A DNA stretch of 22,418 nucleotides from VGBK01 sp964354255 (GTDB lineage: Bacteria > Actinomycetota > Acidimicrobiia > Spongiisociales > UBA11373): NCBI GenBank assembly GCA_964354255.1, contig CAYGYX010000035.1, forward strand, positions 1-22,418, read 5' to 3'. The first letter of the stretch is position 1. The number at the start of each line of letters is the position of its first letter. Position numbers and translations under genes: made by a program. A model generated the notes under the pieces. That model saw only the letters and a list, made by a program, of their open reading frames with translations, had not been told where the DNA came from and made no database searches. This document shows positions 1 to 7,317 of this stretch, piece after piece.

Positions 1-1
1 A

Positions 2-75
2 GCGCCCGTAGCTCAATTGGATAGAGCGTCTGGCTACGGACCAGAAGGTTGGGGGTTCGAGTCCCTTCGGGCGTG
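2..75 (+). tRNA. tRNA-Arg (anticodon ACG)
   Basis: The cloverleaf can be folded by hand. The acceptor stem is 2-8 with 68-74 (one G-U pair at the end), the D stem 11-14 with 24-27, the anticodon stem 29-33 with 41-45 and the T stem 51-55 with 63-67, around a TTCGAGT loop. The anticodon is ACG at 36-38, which reads CGN arginine codons after A34 deamination to inosine. CCA is not encoded; the discriminator base is G75. tRNA genes are common integration sites, and the next 270 bp hold only a hairpin and a coding remnant. Confidence 0.95.
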
Positions 76-80
76 CGAAG

Positions 81-111
81 ACGGAATCCTTCGTGTGACG
101 GAGGGTTCCGT
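81..111 (+). terminator. Strong hairpin just after the tRNA
   Basis: A 14-bp stem with a 3-nt loop: 81-94 pairs with 98-111, with only two G-U pairs. It starts 5 nt after the tRNA. There is no T-run behind it, so it is either a U-less terminator or a processing signal for the tRNA transcript. The inverted repeat is seen directly; the function is inferred. Confidence 0.55.
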
Positions 112-119
112 GTGCGTCG

Positions 120-278
120 GTGGGACGGCCACTTGGGTTCGCTGATGCCGAACTGGTCGAGACCTTCGTGGTCGAGGGTGAGCAGTGGGCGGTGATCGAC
201 TTCTGGGCCGGCCCCGAGGAGAGCGAGACGCCCCGGTTCACCTGGTTCATCCAGGCCGAGCCCGTCGGCTTCGCGTAG
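120..278 (+). pseudogene. Short coding remnant or very small protein (52 aa)
   Basis: An open frame from a GTG at 120 to TAG at 276 encodes 52 residues. It has the C/G-ending codons typical of genes here, and contains VVEGEQWAVIDFWAG and ends in AEPVGFA. The frame is open upstream only to a TGA at 96-98. No Shine-Dalgarno sequence precedes the GTG. I do not recognise the protein. The lack of a start signal and the position between a tRNA and a promoter suggest the 3' end of a truncated gene rather than an intact one. Confidence 0.35.
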
Positions 279-326
279 GTCGACCACCAGGCACTGGCCC
301 AATAAATAACTGGTCTCATCTGTCGG

Positions 327-340
327 TTATCCGATAAGAT
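327..340 (+). promoter_or_regulatory. Leaderless fic promoter with overlapping palindrome
   Basis: TAAGAT at 335-340 fits the actinobacterial -10 pattern TANNNT and ends 6 nt before the fic ATG, so the transcript probably starts at the A of the start codon. No Shine-Dalgarno is present, which agrees. The perfect 11-bp palindrome TTATCCGATAA (327-337) overlaps this -10, in an AT-rich stretch (300-345) unlike the surroundings. It is a likely operator, possibly for the Fic protein's own winged-helix end. No convincing -35 is visible. Confidence 0.6.
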
Positions 341-346
341 AGCCGC

Positions 347-1516
347 ATGGTCTTTGGCATCCCCGAACTCACCTCTGCCGACGTGGCGGTCCTGGGCGCC
401 ATCGAGGCGCTGCGCCAGGAACTGCGCTTCCACCTGGCTCCGCCGCGTCGCTGGTACGGCAGCCTGCGGCGGGCCACGCTGGCGCGCGCCGTGCAGGGCT
501 CCAACTCCATCGAGGGCTACCGCGCCTCGGTGGAGGACGTGCTGACCGTGCTGGAGGACGAACCGCCGGAGGCAGCCGACGCCGAGACTCGTGCCGCCCT
601 CGAGGGCTACCGCGACGCCATGACCTTCATTCTCCAGACGGCCCCGGACCTCCCCCGGCTGAGCGAGTCTCTGCTCCGCTCGCTCCACTTCATGATGATG
701 AAGCACGACCTCGGCAAGCACCCGGGCCGATGGCGCCCGGGCGCCGTGCACGTGGCCGGAGCGGGAGGCCAGGTCCGCTACACCGCCCCCGACCGCGCCC
801 TGGTGGAGGGGCTGGTCGTCGAAGCCCTCGAGCAGGGCACGCGGGACGCCGGCCCGGCCATCGTGCGCGCCGCCTTCACCCACCTGAACCTCGTGATGAT
901 CCACCCGTTCAGCGACGGGAACGGCCGTATCGCCCGGGTGGCCCAGTCGTACGTGCTGGCTGGTGCGGGCGACCTCTCGCCGGTCTTCCTGAGCATCGAG
1001 GAGTACCTCGGCCGGAACACCGGGGTCTACTACGCGGTGCTCCGCGAGGTGGGTGGCTCGCATTGGGACCCGCAGCGCGACTCGCGGCCCTGGCTGGAGT
1101 TCTGCCTCACGGCCCACTACCGCCAAGCCCGCACACTGCAGCGCCGCATCCGGGAGACCGAGGCGCTGTGGGATGGCTGCGAGCAGGTGGTATCCCGGGC
1201 CAAGGTCCCGGACCGCTGCGTCGCCGCTCTGGTCGAAGCGGCCCGGGGACTCCGCCTGACCCGGTCCCTCTACCTGAAGGTGACCCAGGGTGCCACGGGG
1301 GAGGCGATCTCGGACGACTCGGCGAGCCGCGACCTGAAGGCCTGCTCGGCGGCAGGCCTGCTGCTGCCGATCGGCGATAAGCGGGGCCGGTCGTATGTCG
1401 CCGCCGACACGCTGACGGCAGCCTGGACGGAGATCCGGGGGCAGAGGCCCGCCCCTGCCGAGGAGGACCCGTACGCCGTCGCCCGAGAGGCGGGCCGCTC
1501 GCAGCCTGCCGGGTAG
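347..1516 (+). CDS. Fic-domain protein, class II (N-terminal inhibitory helix), with C-terminal wHTH
   Basis: A 389-aa Fic family protein. Fic enzymes transfer AMP, or sometimes another phosphate-containing group, to hydroxyl side chains of target proteins. The catalytic loop HPFSDGNGR is intact at residues 186-194, with H186 the catalytic base. The inhibitory motif (S/T)xxxE(G/N) is at S52-G57 (SNSIEG), before the Fic core, which defines class II; the Glu normally blocks ATP until relieved. Residues about 275-360 look like a winged helix, as in many Fic-wHTH proteins. The ATG at 347 is chosen because a -10 box lies 6 nt upstream and no SD exists. No antitoxin gene is adjacent, as expected for a self-inhibited class. 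The target is unknown. Confidence 0.9.
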   Translation: MVFGIPELTSADVAVLGAIEALRQELRFHLAPPRRWYGSLRRATLARAVQGSNSIEGYRASVEDVLTVLEDEPPEAADAETRAALEGYRDAMTFILQTAPDLPRLSESLLRSLHFMMMKHDLGKHPGRWRPGAVHVAGAGGQVRYTAPDRALVEGLVVEALEQGTRDAGPAIVRAAFTHLNLVMIHPFSDGNGRIARVAQSYVLAGAGDLSPVFLSIEEYLGRNTGVYYAVLREVGGSHWDPQRDSRPWLEFCLTAHYRQARTLQRRIRETEALWDGCEQVVSRAKVPDRCVAALVEAARGLRLTRSLYLKVTQGATGEAISDDSASRDLKACSAAGLLLPIGDKRGRSYVAADTLTAAWTEIRGQRPAPAEEDPYAVAREAGRSQPAG

Positions 1517-1552
1517 GGCCGCGCTCCCTCCCTCCCTCCCACGCCGCGCGGT

Positions 1553-1592
1553 TACCGTGAAGGGTGCACCAGAAGCGCGCCCCCAGCGGAGG
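1553..1592 (+). promoter_or_regulatory. Probable promoter and RBS of the gcvT-glyA fusion
   Basis: TACCGT (1553-1558) fits TANNNT. GGAGG (1588-1592) lies 8 nt before the ATG at 1601. A short (CTCC)n tract at 1524-1540 precedes it. No -35 is recognisable. Confidence 0.4.
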
Positions 1593-1600
1593 AACCCACC

Positions 1601-4261
1601 ATGGCCGAGCAGGTCCTGAGCAAGACCCCCCTGAGTGCCTGGCACCACGCCCACGGCGGGAAGATGGTGGACTTCGGGGGCTGGGACATGCCCGTCCAGT
1701 ACGAGTCGGGGATACTGGCCGAGCACCTGGCCACCCGCCGCTACGGTGGCATCTGGGACGTGAGCCACATGGGCCGGGTCCGCATCGGGGGCCGGGACCG
1801 GATCGCGTTCCTCCAGCACGTGCTGTCGAACAACGCCGGGGCCCTGGAGCCGTGGCGCGCCCAGTACACCCTCATCCCCAACGAGGCGGGCGGCGTCGTC
1901 GACGATGCCTACCTGTACCGCTTCGGGGAGGACGACTTCGTCCTGGTGGTCAACGCCTCCAACCGCGTCGGCGACCTCGAGCACCTGCATCGTCACGCCG
2001 CCGCTTTCGGCGACCTGGCCAGCGAGGACTGCACGTCGTCCCTGGGGATGATCGCCTTCCAGGGACCGCTCACCGGCGAGGTCCTGGAGGCCCTGCTCGA
2101 GGCTGGCTCCCTTCCCGAGCCGCGGCGCAACTCGCTTGCGCGGGGAATGATCGCCGGGGCCGAGGTCCTCATCAGTCGCACCGGCTACACCGGCGAGCCG
2201 ATCTCCTTCGAGCTGCTGATGGCGGCGGATGCCACCGAGGCGGTGTGGAACGCCCTGGTCGAGGCGGGCGCCGGCCGGGGAATCGTGCCCTGCGGCCTCG
2301 GGTCACGCGACACCCTGCGCCTCGAGGCTGCCCTGCCCCTGTACGGGCACGAACTGGGCATAGACCCGGAAGGCAAGGAGTTCCCCGCCTACTCCTTCCC
2401 GCTCACCAGCTCGGCGGTGAGCTTCACTGAGGACAAAGGCGACTTCGTCGGCCGGGCCGCCCTGCACCGGCAGTTCGAGCAGGACCGGCTGCTCAAGACC
2501 GGCGACTACCGGGGATCGGAGGTTCTCCCCCGGCGCACCCGCTGCCTCGCCATCCTCGGCGAGGGCATCGCCCGCCAGGGCCACGAGGTGTTCCTGGGCG
2601 AGCGGAAGGTCGGCTTCGTCACCAGCGGCAGCGTCGCCCCCTATTGGAAGTTCGCGGGCGAGGGCGCCGTGATGAGCATCAGCGACGCCCACGAACGCCG
2701 GGCCATCGCCCTCGCCTGTCTGGACGCGGAACTCGCGCCCGGCCTGGAGGTGGAAGTGGACGTGCGCGGGCGCCGGGTGAGCGCCCTGGTGGTCGAATGG
2801 CACGGGCGCTCCGATGCTCCGCCGTACTTCCGGGCGATCCCGGCCGCGCGGAAGGCCGGGGAGGCGCCGGTGCCCAGGCTGGGGGGGCCGGAGCGGGCCC
2901 GCGAGGTGCTGGCGCGCTCCCTCGCCAACCACGAGTGGCGGCAGCGCTCCTGCATCAACCTGATCCCCTCGGAGATGACCCAGTCGCCGCTGGTGCGCCT
3001 GCTGCAGGTGTCCGACCCCATGGGCCGCTACGCCGAGCATCGCGAGCTGGCCGCCTTCGGCCAGGAGGTCTTCTACTACCAGGGCACCGACTTCATCGCC
3101 TGGGTGGAGGAGCAGGTGGCCCGGGAGATGGCGGACTACCTGGGATGCCGCCTGGTCGAGTCGCGGGTCATCAGCGGCCAGATGGCCAACATGACGGTCT
3201 TCAGCGCCCTGGTCGATCACCGCAACCGGGTGGACCGGCGGCGGGAGCCGCAGCGCATCCGCCTGGCCATGAACAACCACATCGGCAAGGGAGGGCACCT
3301 GAGCGCCCAGCCGATGGGCGCCCTGCGCGACTACATCGCCCGCGACCCCAAGAGCGAGCGCCCGGCGGTGGTCAACTTCCCGGTGCGGGAGGACAACCCC
3401 TACCGCATCGACGTGGAGGCCACCGGGCGGCTGCTGGAGGAGGTGAACCCGGAGATCATCATCTTCGGCAAGAGCATGGTGCTCCACCCCGAGCCGGTGG
3501 CCGAGATCCGGGCGATGGTGGCCGGCAAGGAGGACCGGCCGCTGATCATGTACGACATGGCCCATGTGCTGGGCCTGGTCGGCCCCCATTTCCAGCAGCC
3601 CTTCGCCGACGGCGCCGACATCGTCACCGGCTCCACTCACAAGACGTTCTTCGGCCCGCAGCGGGGCATCATCGGCGCCGACTTCCCGGAGGGCTCGCCC
3701 GACATCGGGCTCTGGAAGGCCGTCCGCCGGCGCACCTTCCCCGGCATGGTCAGCAACCACCACCTGGGGACCTTGCTCGGGCTGCTGCTGGCGGCGATCG
3801 AGATGAACACCTTCAAGGCCGAGTACCAGCCGCAGGTGATCGCCAACGCCAAGGCCTTCGCCCGGGCGCTGGCCGCCGAGGGCCTCGACGTACAGGGCGA
3901 CCCCGCGCTGGACTACACCGAGACCCACCAGGTGATCGTCGCCGTGGGCTACGCCCGCGGGGCGGAAGTGGCCCGGGCGCTGGAGGAGCGCAACATCATC
4001 TGCAACTACCAGGCCATCCCCAGCGACGAGGGGTTCACCGCCAGCTCGGCCCTGCGCCTCGGGGTGTCGGAGATGACCCGCTTCGGGATGGTGGAGCGGG
4101 ACTTCGCGGAACTGGCCGCCCTGTTCGCCGCGGCGATCCGGGACGAGAAGGGGGTGGCCGGCAAGGTCGCCGAGTTCCGGAGCAGGTTCCAGACGATGCG
4201 GTTCTGCCTCGAAGGGGCCGACTTCGAGGCGGCGAAGCAGAAGCTGCTGGCGACCCTCTGA
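1601..4261 (+). CDS. Fusion protein: aminomethyltransferase (GcvT) - serine hydroxymethyltransferase (GlyA-like)
   Basis: A single uninterrupted 886-aa frame. Residues 1-~415 are a T-protein of the glycine cleavage system: VVDDAYLYRF (99-108, with the catalytic-type Asp), NASNR (118-122), a TGYTGE motif at 194-199, GLGSRDTLRLEA (232-243) and a C-terminal GFVTSG (338-343). Residues ~430-886 are a divergent SHMT: SE of the substrate motif (457-458), GKGGH (562-566), YDMAH (651-655, PLP-ring Asp652), TGSTHKTFFGP with PLP lysine K681, and LRLG with a carboxylate-binding Arg (818-821). T-protein makes 5,10-methylene-THF and SHMT uses it with glycine to make serine, so the fusion could couple the two. 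The SHMT half departs from the canonical N-terminal sequence, so another PLP activity is possible. No gcvP or gcvH lies in the window. Confidence 0.9.
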   Translation: MAEQVLSKTPLSAWHHAHGGKMVDFGGWDMPVQYESGILAEHLATRRYGGIWDVSHMGRVRIGGRDRIAFLQHVLSNNAGALEPWRAQYTLIPNEAGGVVDDAYLYRFGEDDFVLVVNASNRVGDLEHLHRHAAAFGDLASEDCTSSLGMIAFQGPLTGEVLEALLEAGSLPEPRRNSLARGMIAGAEVLISRTGYTGEPISFELLMAADATEAVWNALVEAGAGRGIVPCGLGSRDTLRLEAALPLYGHELGIDPEGKEFPAYSFPLTSSAVSFTEDKGDFVGRAALHRQFEQDRLLKTGDYRGSEVLPRRTRCLAILGEGIARQGHEVFLGERKVGFVTSGSVAPYWKFAGEGAVMSISDAHERRAIALACLDAELAPGLEVEVDVRGRRVSALVVEWHGRSDAPPYFRAIPAARKAGEAPVPRLGGPERAREVLARSLANHEWRQRSCINLIPSEMTQSPLVRLLQVSDPMGRYAEHRELAAFGQEVFYYQGTDFIAWVEEQVAREMADYLGCRLVESRVISGQMANMTVFSALVDHRNRVDRRREPQRIRLAMNNHIGKGGHLSAQPMGALRDYIARDPKSERPAVVNFPVREDNPYRIDVEATGRLLEEVNPEIIIFGKSMVLHPEPVAEIRAMVAGKEDRPLIMYDMAHVLGLVGPHFQQPFADGADIVTGSTHKTFFGPQRGIIGADFPEGSPDIGLWKAVRRRTFPGMVSNHHLGTLLGLLLAAIEMNTFKAEYQPQVIANAKAFARALAAEGLDVQGDPALDYTETHQVIVAVGYARGAEVARALEERNIICNYQAIPSDEGFTASSALRLGVSEMTRFGMVERDFAELAALFAAAIRDEKGVAGKVAEFRSRFQTMRFCLEGADFEAAKQKLLATL

Positions 4262-4322
4262 GCGAGCAGCCGGATCGATGGAGGGCGGCGACGGCAGTCG
4301 GCGCCGCGCAGGGAGGCACATG

Positions 4323-4736
4323 ATGGGCAGGAGATGGGCCCTGGCGGTGGCGGGGTCGGCGGTGGTGGCCGGGGTGGTGGCGCTCGTGCTCGTCCTGGCG
4401 ATCCGGGGGGCCGACGGGGTGGCCCGCACCCTGCGCGAGGGCGACACGGGGGCGGTGGTGGAGATGGCGCTCGCCGAGCAGGTGGTCGTGGAGGTCGAGG
4501 GCAACCCCACCACCGGCTTCGCCTGGGAGGTGGCGGAGATCGATCGGGCGGTGATCGTCCCCCTGGGCGATCCCGACTACGAGAGCGAGTCGGATGCCGA
4601 CGGGGCCGGTGGCACCTACACCTTCCGGTTCGAGGCGGTAGGACCGGGGGAGGCGGAGGTGGTCATGGTGTACCGCCAGTCCGGGGGCGACGCTGTGCCG
4701 GCCGGCGTCTTCACCTTCCGCGTCGTCGTCGGCTGA
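4323..4736 (+). CDS. Membrane-anchored chagasin-like protease inhibitor (I42 family)
   Basis: 137 aa from the second of two adjacent ATGs (4320 and 4323). The SD GGGAGG at 4311-4316 gives a 6-nt spacing to 4323, so this start is preferred. Residues 5-27 are one hydrophobic helix, an uncleaved anchor or signal. The outer part carries the I42 hallmarks: NPTTGFAW (61-68) and GAGGTYTFRF (94-103), followed by VVMVYR in the place where chagasins usually have RPW. The family binds papain-like cysteine peptidases through these loops, but many bacterial members have no known target. The third loop is changed here, so inhibition is not assured. It follows the fusion gene by 61 bp and may be cotranscribed. 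Confidence 0.8.
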   Translation: MGRRWALAVAGSAVVAGVVALVLVLAIRGADGVARTLREGDTGAVVEMALAEQVVVEVEGNPTTGFAWEVAEIDRAVIVPLGDPDYESESDADGAGGTYTFRFEAVGPGEAEVVMVYRQSGGDAVPAGVFTFRVVVG

Positions 4737-4812
4737 GAGGGGTCGCCTCGCCGACGGGAGCGGCGCCGAAGCGCTTCCCGCCGTGCTCGGCAGGCCGTCC
4801 AGCCTCGCCCGG

Positions 4813-4844
4813 TAGTCTGCCCGCGAGGTCGGCCGAGTGAAGGA
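4813..4844 (+). promoter_or_regulatory. Probable promoter and RBS of the FAD oxidase
   Basis: TAGTCT (4813-4818) fits TANNNT, and GAAGGA (4839-4844) is an SD-like run 11 nt before the ATG at 4856. No clear -35 is visible. Confidence 0.4.
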
Positions 4845-4855
4845 CGTTGCCGACG

Positions 4856-6241
4856 ATGTCTTACGGTGCGATCGCCGAGATCCTTCCCGAGCTGCAGGCA
4901 CTGCTGGGCGACCGGCTCACCCGGTCGGCCGACGTGCGCCGGCACCACGGCACCGACGAGGGCTGGAACCCGCCGGTGGCTCCGGAGGCGGTGGCCTTTC
5001 CCTCCTCGACCGACGAGGTCGCCCGCCTCGTGGCGATCTGCGCGGCCGGGCGGGTGCCGGTCATCCCCTTCGGCGCCGGCACCTCCTTCGAGGGAGGAGT
5101 GGCAGCCCTGCACGGCGGCCTCTGCCTCGACCTGTCGGAGATGACGCGCATCATCGAGGTCAACGAGGCCGATCTCGATTGCACCGTGGAGGCGGGCGTG
5201 CGCCGGACCCAGTTGGAGGAGCACCTGGGGCGGCGGGGTCTCTTCTTCCCCGTCGACCCGGGGGCCGATGCCACCATCGGGGGGATGGCGGCCACCCGGG
5301 CCTCGGGCACCCAGACGGTGAGCTACGGGGCGATGCGGGAGGCCGTTCTGGCGGTGAGGGCGGTCATGGCCGACGGGCGGGTGATCCGCACCGGCCGCCG
5401 GGCCCGCAAGTCCTCCGCCGGGTACGACCTGACCCACCTGCTGGTGGGCTCGGAAGGCACCCTCGGGGTGATCACCGAGGTGACCCTGCGCGTCTACGGG
5501 ATCCCGGAGGCATCGGCGGTTGGCATCTGTCCGTTCGCCACCCTCGGGGGGGCGGTGGAGACGGCGATCGCCACCATGCAGATGGGAATCCGCCCGGCGC
5601 GCATGGAGCTGCTCGACGAGGTGCAGATCGCCGCCTGTAACGCCTATTCGGGCCTCGACCTGCCCGCCCTGCCCACTCTCCTGTTGGAGTTCCACGGCAC
5701 CCCGGCCGGGGTGACCGAGCAGGCCGAGGCAGTGCGCGGGATCGCCGCCGGGCACGGCGGGGGAGATTGGCAGTCGTCCACCGATCAGGCCGAGCGGCGC
5801 AGGCTGTGGAAGATCCGTCACGATGCCTACTACGCCGCCCGGGCGCAGCGGCCCGGGGTGCGCGGGATGCCCACCGACGTGTGCGTCCCCATCTCCCGGT
5901 TGGCGGAGTGCATCCTGGAGACCAGGCGTGATCTGGACGCCTCCGGCATCCACGCTCCGATCATGGGGCACGTCGGCGATGGCAATTTCCACGTCACCCT
6001 CACCTTCGACCCGGACGACCCGGTCGAACTGGCCGCCTGCCGGGCGTTGCACGACCGCCTGGTGCGCCGGGCCCTGGCCATGGGCGGCACCTGCACCGGG
6101 GAGCACGGCATCGGCTACGGCAAGCAGCGCTACCTGGTCGAGGAGCACGGCGAGGCGGCGGTGGACGTGATGCGGGCCGTCAAGCAGGCCCTCGACCCGC
6201 TGGACATCATGAACCCGGGCAAGGTGCTACCGCCGGAGTGA
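4856..6241 (+). CDS. FAD-linked 2-hydroxyacid oxidase/dehydrogenase (GlcD / D-lactate dehydrogenase type)
   Basis: 461 aa from ATG 4856; a TTG at 4847 is possible but sits only 2 nt after the SD-like run. It belongs to the PCMH-type FAD family. PFGAGTSFEGG (71-81) and the FAD loop PVDPGADATIGG (132-143) lead to KSSAGYDLTHLLVGSEGTLG (185-204). The C-terminal FAD-oxidase cap carries GHVGDGNFHV (371-380), TGEHGIGYGK (414-423) and LDIMNPGKV (449-457). Such enzymes oxidise D-lactate, glycolate or D-2-hydroxyglutarate to the 2-oxoacid and pass electrons to quinone or cytochrome. No glcE/glcF partner or Fe-S domain is present, so a single-chain D-lactate dehydrogenase is the simplest reading; the substrate cannot be fixed from sequence. 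It converges on the heliorhodopsin gene with a 28-bp gap. Confidence 0.88.
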   Translation: MSYGAIAEILPELQALLGDRLTRSADVRRHHGTDEGWNPPVAPEAVAFPSSTDEVARLVAICAAGRVPVIPFGAGTSFEGGVAALHGGLCLDLSEMTRIIEVNEADLDCTVEAGVRRTQLEEHLGRRGLFFPVDPGADATIGGMAATRASGTQTVSYGAMREAVLAVRAVMADGRVIRTGRRARKSSAGYDLTHLLVGSEGTLGVITEVTLRVYGIPEASAVGICPFATLGGAVETAIATMQMGIRPARMELLDEVQIAACNAYSGLDLPALPTLLLEFHGTPAGVTEQAEAVRGIAAGHGGGDWQSSTDQAERRRLWKIRHDAYYAARAQRPGVRGMPTDVCVPISRLAECILETRRDLDASGIHAPIMGHVGDGNFHVTLTFDPDDPVELAACRALHDRLVRRALAMGGTCTGEHGIGYGKQRYLVEEHGEAAVDVMRAVKQALDPLDIMNPGKVLPPE

Positions 6242-6269
6242 CCGGCCCGGCTTCGGCTACAGCCAAGGC

Positions 6270-7064
6270 TCAGGGGGCCAGCGTGCCGGCGAACACCTGC
6301 CAGGCGAGGAGCGACTTGGCGGTGAGGGAGAGAAAGACGTAGACGGACTCCCCGTAGAGGTAGTCGCGCCACTTGCCTACCTGTCGGTACTGCAGGACCA
6401 TGTTCACCGCGAAGCTGTTGAAGAAGACGAACAGCGAGAAGAAGATCCCGTAGACGAAGGCGGGCGGGGAAGCGCCGACCCCCGGGCTCCACAGGTACAG
6501 AGCGATCACCAGCCAGGGGACGGCCCCCGCCAGGCACCCGAAGACGAAGGAGAGCCAACGCGGCCGGCCCGGCGTCTCGTAGTGCTCCATGAGCAACCCG
6601 AAGAGGATCATGGCGGCGTTGACCCCGAAGATGGCCCCGAGAGCGGCCACGTCGCCGATGCCGGTGAGCAGGGCGATGAGCACCACCATGACGGATGAGC
6701 TCAGGGCGTACTCGATCCAGCGGGCGTAGTTGCGGCTCCGGAGCAGGTTGCGGCGGTACCACTGGTAGATGCGGGGGCCGGCGATTAGCCAGTGAGCCAG
6801 TGCCGACAGGAACAGGAAGGCGGCCACTCCCCAGGCGATGCGAACGTCGAATAGATGCCGAAGGCCGGGGGCCTGGGCGCCGGGGCGATCCGTCAGGAAC
6901 GACGCGCTGACCGGGAGGGCGAAATCGTTGGCCAGGATCAGGATCACCACGCCCTGGATGGCGTGGAAGAGGCCCATCAGCAGGTTGTACCAGCGGAGCC
7001 GGCGCAGGCGCCGCTCGACACCGGCGCCCTCGACGGCAGGGGTGATGACGGTATTGCTGCTCAT
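6270..7064 (-). CDS. Heliorhodopsin
   Basis: 264 aa, seven membrane helices, light-sensing retinal protein. Family signatures: WIEYALSSSVM (116-126), NAAMILFGLLMEH (149-161), FFNSFAVNMVLQY (214-226), VGKWRDY (229-235) and LSLTAKSLLAWQVFAG (245-260). K250 is the retinal Schiff-base lysine. E118, H34 and H91 align with E107, H23 and H80 of heliorhodopsin 48C12 at a constant offset of 11. Heliorhodopsins have an inverted topology and slow photocycles, suggesting signalling or partner regulation rather than pumping. The start at 7064 is set by a -10 box 7 nt upstream; a longer frame to 7100 would run through the promoter. No carotenoid or retinal-synthesis gene is nearby. Confidence 0.96.
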   Translation of the reverse strand: MSSNTVITPAVEGAGVERRLRRLRWYNLLMGLFHAIQGVVILILANDFALPVSASFLTDRPGAQAPGLRHLFDVRIAWGVAAFLFLSALAHWLIAGPRIYQWYRRNLLRSRNYARWIEYALSSSVMVVLIALLTGIGDVAALGAIFGVNAAMILFGLLMEHYETPGRPRWLSFVFGCLAGAVPWLVIALYLWSPGVGASPPAFVYGIFFSLFVFFNSFAVNMVLQYRQVGKWRDYLYGESVYVFLSLTAKSLLAWQVFAGTLAP

Positions 7065-7071
7065 GGGTCCG

Positions 7072-7100
7072 ACTGTAGGGGCGGGCGGTGTCGCAGACAA
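7072..7100 (-). promoter_or_regulatory. Heliorhodopsin promoter, leaderless
   Basis: On the minus strand, TTGTCT (7100-7095), a 17-bp spacer, TACAGT (7077-7072), then 7 nt to the ATG at 7064. This is the clearest -35/-10 pair in the window, and it predicts a transcript beginning at or next to the start codon. Confidence 0.75.
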
Positions 7101-7105
7101 CAGGC

Positions 7106-7133
7106 GGGGGCCGCTCCGCTGGGAACGGCCCCC
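7106..7133 (-). terminator. Hairpin upstream of the heliorhodopsin promoter
   Basis: A perfect 8-bp GC stem, 7106-7113 with 7126-7133, and a 12-nt loop. It is the second of two hairpins between the basic-tail gene and the heliorhodopsin promoter. No T-run. Confidence 0.5.
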
Positions 7134-7138
7134 GGACG

Positions 7139-7176
7139 CGTTGAGGGGGCCTCTCCGCAGAGCGGCCCCCTCAACG
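7139..7176 (-). terminator. Terminator-like hairpin after the basic-tail gene
   Basis: A perfect 13-bp stem, 7139-7151 with 7164-7176, with a 12-nt loop. It begins 12 bp after the TAG of the minus-strand basic-tail gene. No T-run follows, as is common in high-GC actinobacteria. Confidence 0.65.
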
Positions 7177-7187
7177 GATCGGCGTTA

Positions 7188-7217
7188 CTACTTCTTCTTG
7201 GCCGGAGCCTTCTTGGC
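7188..7217 (-). CDS. C-terminal end of a Lys/Ala/Pro-rich basic protein (HU- or H1-like tail), cut by assembly gap
   Basis: Only the last nine codons before the TAG at 7190-7188 are visible: AKKAPAKKK. Such tails end actinobacterial HU (HupB-type) and histone H1-like DNA-binding proteins, and also some ribosomal proteins. The rest lies in the N run. The repeats that encode such tails are a usual cause of assembly breaks. No plausible 5' end can be read on the far side of the gap, where only an unconvincing GTG frame exists. The identity as HU-like is inferred from the tail alone. Confidence 0.6.
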   Translation of the reverse strand, partial: AKKAPAKKK

Positions 7218-7317
7218 NNNNNNNNNNNNNNNNNNNNNNNNNNNNNNNNNNNNNNNNNNNNNNNNNNNNNNNNNNNNNNNNNNNNNNNNNNNNNNNNNNN
7301 NNNNNNNNNNNNNNNNN
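7218..7317. other. Assembly gap (100 N)
   Basis: Exactly 100 N, the conventional length for a gap of unknown size, so the true distance is undetermined. The right edge is a 7-bp GC inverted repeat (7318-7324 with 7329-7335). Confidence 0.98.

Noticed and set aside
347..1516. Fic/phd-doc toxin-antitoxin pair
   Set aside because: No separate antitoxin frame adjoins it; the inhibitory motif is inside the Fic protein itself (class II).
2303..4513. 736-aa open frame on the minus strand
   Set aside because: Antisense to the GcvT-SHMT fusion, low-complexity His/Gly/Arg composition, explained by high GC and codon bias.
4616..6148. 510-aa open frame on the minus strand
   Set aside because: Antisense shadow of the FAD oxidase, with no domain motif.
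6242..6269. Terminator between the convergent FAD oxidase and heliorhodopsin genes
   Set aside because: Only a 4-bp GGCT/AGCC inverted repeat with a 2-nt loop is present, too weak to call.
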